Shown here in pieces: positions 61,682 to 64,000 of a DNA stretch of 64,000 nucleotides (its first letter is position 1; each line of letters begins with the position of its first letter). The DNA is from Paraliobacillus sp. PM-2. GTDB lineage: Bacteria; Bacillota; Bacilli; Bacillales; Amphibacillaceae. The translations under genes were made by a program, and so were the position numbers. The stretch spans positions 124,001 through 188,000 of the forward strand of contig NZ_CTEI01000001.1 of the NCBI RefSeq assembly GCF_001368815.1. Reading direction: 5' to 3'. Under the pieces are notes generated by a model. That model saw nothing but the letters and a program-made list of their open reading frames with translations, did no database searches and was not told the DNA's origin.

Positions 61682-62542
61682 ATGAACATAAAAGCAATTG
61701 CGTTGGATATGGATGGGACAACGTTGGATTCTAATAATACAGTAAGTAGGGAGTTAGTTCATACGCTAAAGAAAGTACAGAATAACGATATAAAGGTTAT
61801 TTTATCAACAGGAAGAACAATGCGTGAAATTGAAGATGTTCTTCCAGCCGATTTCCCGTATGATGGAGCGGTTACTTCTAATGGAATGGGCTGTTATACC
61901 AATAATCAAGCGGTTTTTCAATATGCGTTAGATCCTGAATTAGTAAAACAAGTTATTGAAGAGGCCCAAAATAATGAGGTCTATTATGAAATGCATACAA
62001 AAAAGGGAAACCGTTTCGCTTTAGTGGAAGATAGGTTGCTCATGAAAGAAGAAGTATATGGAGACGATCCAGAAACATTAGGTGAGAATGAACGGAATGC
62101 TCGTTTTGATGCTTTTGAACAAAAAATCAGTTGGGAAGATAGACTAATAACAGAAGACATTGTGAAAATATATTTCTTTAGTAAGAATTTAAGCAAAATT
62201 AATAAATGGAAACAGTGTTTAACAAATATGAAACAAAAAAAACAATTTACAACATCATCTTCCTCTGATCATAATGTGGAAATTATGGTTGAGGGCGTTT
62301 CTAAAGCTACAGGATTGCATTTATTACTACAACATTTAAATGTAACATCCGAACAATTATTAGTGGTCGGTGACGGTGAAAATGATTTACCTATGTTTGA
62401 AGTCGCTGGGTATGCTGTTGCTATGAATAATGCTAGCGAACTTGTTAAAACGAAAGCAGATGAAGTAACAAATGAGACAAATGATGAAAATGGTTTAGCT
62501 AAGTATTTAAGCAATAAATTGTTTGAGGGAATACAAGCTTAA
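61682..62542 (+). CDS. Cof-type HAD-IIB phosphatase
   Basis: 286 residues with HAD motifs I LDMDGTTLDSN, II LSTGRTM, III the Lys in GVSKATGLHLL, and IV VVGDGENDLPMFEVAG. The C2B cap is at ~85-190. ATG 61682 is chosen as GGGAGGAG lies 8 nt upstream. Same family as the PTS-operon phosphatase at 45794 but not a close copy. Located 270 bp before lacR; a role in sugar-phosphate dephosphorylation is inferred. Confidence 0.9.
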   Translation: MNIKAIALDMDGTTLDSNNTVSRELVHTLKKVQNNDIKVILSTGRTMREIEDVLPADFPYDGAVTSNGMGCYTNNQAVFQYALDPELVKQVIEEAQNNEVYYEMHTKKGNRFALVEDRLLMKEEVYGDDPETLGENERNARFDAFEQKISWEDRLITEDIVKIYFFSKNLSKINKWKQCLTNMKQKKQFTTSSSSDHNVEIMVEGVSKATGLHLLLQHLNVTSEQLLVVGDGENDLPMFEVAGYAVAMNNASELVKTKADEVTNETNDENGLAKYLSNKLFEGIQA

Positions 62543-62568
62543 TGACTGATATAGAAGGAAAAAAGGAC

Positions 62569-62600
62569 AAAAAGTCTACTTGTAAAGAGTAGGCTTTTTT
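62569..62600 (+). terminator. Terminator of the HAD phosphatase gene
   Basis: AAAAAGTCTACT (62569-62580) pairs with AGTAGGCTTTTT (62588-62599), one G-U pair, then T. Confidence 0.85.
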
Positions 62601-62736
62601 ACTAATATCCGAAGTGAATAAACGAGTACACGCATAAAATACAAAAAGGATTTTTCAAATTTTTGCAAGTGTTTTTTTTAGTATAATCTTCTTTTTTTAT
62701 AAAATGTGAAAAAAATTTGAAATTCTAAATAAAGTA

Positions 62737-62765
62737 TTGCGTTAAACGCTTTCATAATATAAAAT
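62737..62765 (+). promoter_or_regulatory. lac operon promoter with embedded cre site
   Basis: -35 TTGCGT (62737-62742), a 17-nt spacer and -10 TAAAAT (62760-62765). The minus strand of 62741-62754 reads TGAAAGCGTTTAAC, matching 12 of 14 cre positions, and covers the -35/-10 spacer, where CcpA binding would block RNA polymerase. Confidence 0.7.
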
Positions 62766-62808
62766 AAACATGTAACAACAAAAAGCAACATAAACGAACA
62801 TTAGGGAG

Positions 62809-63570
62809 GTGAATAACCTGAAAGAGATTCGGCACAAAAACATCATTCAATTGCTTGAAAAAAATAACTTCTTAAAAATATCAGATGTTTCAAAAAAGTT
62901 AAATGTGACACCGATGACAATTCGAAGAGATCTCACAGAATTAGCGGATAGGGGTTTAGTCGAGAAAATTCACGGTGGAGCAAAGCGGAAGATGGACGAT
63001 GATAAGTACATCGAACTTTCTCACACAGAGAAAAAGGGAATCAATATTAAAGCAAAAGAGCACGCAGCAAAGAAAGCTGCTGAATTAATTGAAGAAAATG
63101 ATATCGTTTTTATCGGAGCGGGAACAACAACTGAGCTCATGTTTCAATATTTAACTGTGAGTCATGCGAAGATTATTACGAATTCGATTACTATTTTTAA
63201 TCAATTTAAAAATGAACATCAATATGAGCTTATTTTAGTTGGTGGTACGTTACGAGAAAAAACTGGTACGTTTGTTGGTTATTTCACCCGTAAACTCATT
63301 CAAGATATCAGAGTTCAAAAGTGCTTCATTGGTGCGAATGGTATCTATGGCGATTACGTTACTACGGCAGATGAAGAAGAAGGAGTAGTTCAACAAATCG
63401 TTATGAATAATTCCCTTAATCGATATATTGTTGCTGATAATAGTAAGTTTGGTGTAGAAGCATTTCAAGTGTTGTATGAAATTGATCAATTAACAGCAAT
63501 TATTACAGATAGCCAAATCCCTGAAGAATACAAGCACTATTATGATGAGAAGTGCAAAATAATCAACTAA
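62809..63570 (+). CDS. lacR: DeoR-family repressor, LacR type
   Basis: About 253 residues. N-terminal DeoR HTH (RHKNIIQLLEKNNFLKISDV, KLNVTPMTIRRDLTELADRG, LVEKIHGGAKR) and the C-terminal DeoRC sugar-phosphate sensor domain with the motifs FIGAGTTTELMFQYL, ITNSITIFN, LVGGTLREKTGTFVG and KCFIGANGI. By analogy it senses tagatose-6-phosphate. The GTG at 62809 overlaps GGGAGG; a CTG at 62818 (8 nt spacing) may be the actual start. It is directly followed by lacA, hence the lacR name; the window ends before lacB and lacD. Confidence 0.9.
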   Translation: MNNLKEIRHKNIIQLLEKNNFLKISDVSKKLNVTPMTIRRDLTELADRGLVEKIHGGAKRKMDDDKYIELSHTEKKGINIKAKEHAAKKAAELIEENDIVFIGAGTTTELMFQYLTVSHAKIITNSITIFNQFKNEHQYELILVGGTLREKTGTFVGYFTRKLIQDIRVQKCFIGANGIYGDYVTTADEEEGVVQQIVMNNSLNRYIVADNSKFGVEAFQVLYEIDQLTAIITDSQIPEEYKHYYDEKCKIIN

Positions 63571-63607
63571 GATGGATTGATTGGCTAATAGATTGGGAGG
63601 ATTACAA

Positions 63608-64000
63608 ATGAAAATTGCTATTGGCAGTGATGCTAAAGGTTTTGAACTAAAAGAACATATGAAGGAAGTGTTGAATCATCTAGGACACGAAGTTTTAGAT
63701 GAGACACCAGACGAAGATTTGGATTTTTTCGATGCAACAACCAAGGTTGTATCTGTTGTGCAAGATAATCAAGCTGATCGAGGAATTATTATTGATGAAT
63801 ATGGTGCGGGTCCATTTATGGTAGCAAATAAACACAAAGGAATTATTTGTGCGAACGTGTTTGATGAGCATTCCGCAAAAATGACTAGAGGACATAATAA
63901 TACTTCCATAATCGCAATTGGTGCTGGAATTGTTGGCCCTAAATTAGCTGAAAAAATTGTTGAATCTTATGTTAATGCAGATTATGACGGGGGAAGACAT
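63608..64000 (+). CDS. lacA: Galactose-6-phosphate isomerase subunit LacA, partial
   Basis: 131 codons up to the window edge; the family is ~141 residues, so only the last few are missing. MKIAIGSDAKGFELKEHMKE and the RpiB/LacAB-fold motifs DEYGAGPFMVANKHKGIICA and RGHNNTSIIAIGAGIVG are clear. The catalytic Cys of RpiB is replaced here (DEYGAGP), as in LacA, which needs LacB as partner. GGGAGG lies 8 nt before the ATG. With LacB it isomerises galactose-6-phosphate to tagatose-6-phosphate. Confidence 0.93.
   Translation, partial: MKIAIGSDAKGFELKEHMKEVLNHLGHEVLDETPDEDLDFFDATTKVVSVVQDNQADRGIIIDEYGAGPFMVANKHKGIICANVFDEHSAKMTRGHNNTSIIAIGAGIVGPKLAEKIVESYVNADYDGGRH

Overview
The window looks like the chromosome of a low-GC Gram-positive bacterium of the family Bacillaceae, probably a salt-tolerant genus of the Virgibacillus/Oceanobacillus/Gracilibacillus kind. 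The evidence is strong AGGAGG-type ribosome binding sites, many TTG and GTG starts, CcpA-type cre sites, a PyrR attenuator, an adenine riboswitch in front of pbuE, an LPxTG-type sorted protein and two glycine-betaine-type binding proteins. The genus is an inference; no rRNA or tRNA gene is visible.

Layout. 1-2.7 kb is an accessory end: a partial IS3-family element that cut a gene, a 40-codon ORF and a large serine recombinase. 2.7-16.8 kb is mostly housekeeping and transport: a DUF2935 protein, pntAB transhydrogenase, a YitT-type membrane protein, an amidohydrolase, an orphan betaine-type binding protein, a large TPR protein, riboswitch-controlled pbuE and a luciferase-like monooxygenase. 17.0-20.3 kb holds a PLD/SF2 helicase with a DUF3427-like C-terminus, convergent with a Nudix hydrolase. 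20.6-26.0 kb encodes exported proteins (two paralogues, one frameshifted in its signal peptide; one made of tandem repeats) and a two-component system with a PepSY protein. 26.5-32.4 kb has two tandem M20 amidohydrolases, two MFS carriers and a TetR regulator. 32.7-37.0 kb has a GntR/DUF1648 pair and a PyrR-controlled cytosine operon (codBA). 37-40 kb has a dispersed repeat, eutH, a lipoprotein and a DMT transporter. 40.2-41.9 kb is a complete IS3-family element.

42.1-46.6 kb is the most unusual locus: an RpiR regulator divergent from a protein resembling only the C-terminal domain of RarA/MgsA, followed by a lactose/cellobiose-type PTS (IIB, IIC, IIA) and a Cof-type phosphatase, with no glycosidase. 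Then come an AzgA-type purine permease, a second, decayed copy of the dispersed repeat, selD-mnmH (2-selenouridine tRNA modification), a cell-wall-anchored GH84 hexosaminidase, a second betaine-type binding protein, a 52-bp tandem array, a NERD protein, an esterase-like hydrolase, a DAACS symporter, a two-domain sulfurtransferase, a HAD phosphatase and the start of a lac (tagatose-6-phosphate) operon, lacR-lacA, cut by the window end.

Working together: purine and pyrimidine salvage is prominent (pbuE with its adenine sensor, codBA with its PyrR leader, the purine permease). Sugar uptake is under RpiR, LacR and probably CcpA. Surface glycan hydrolysis (GH84) could feed amino-sugar uptake, but that link is only inferred.
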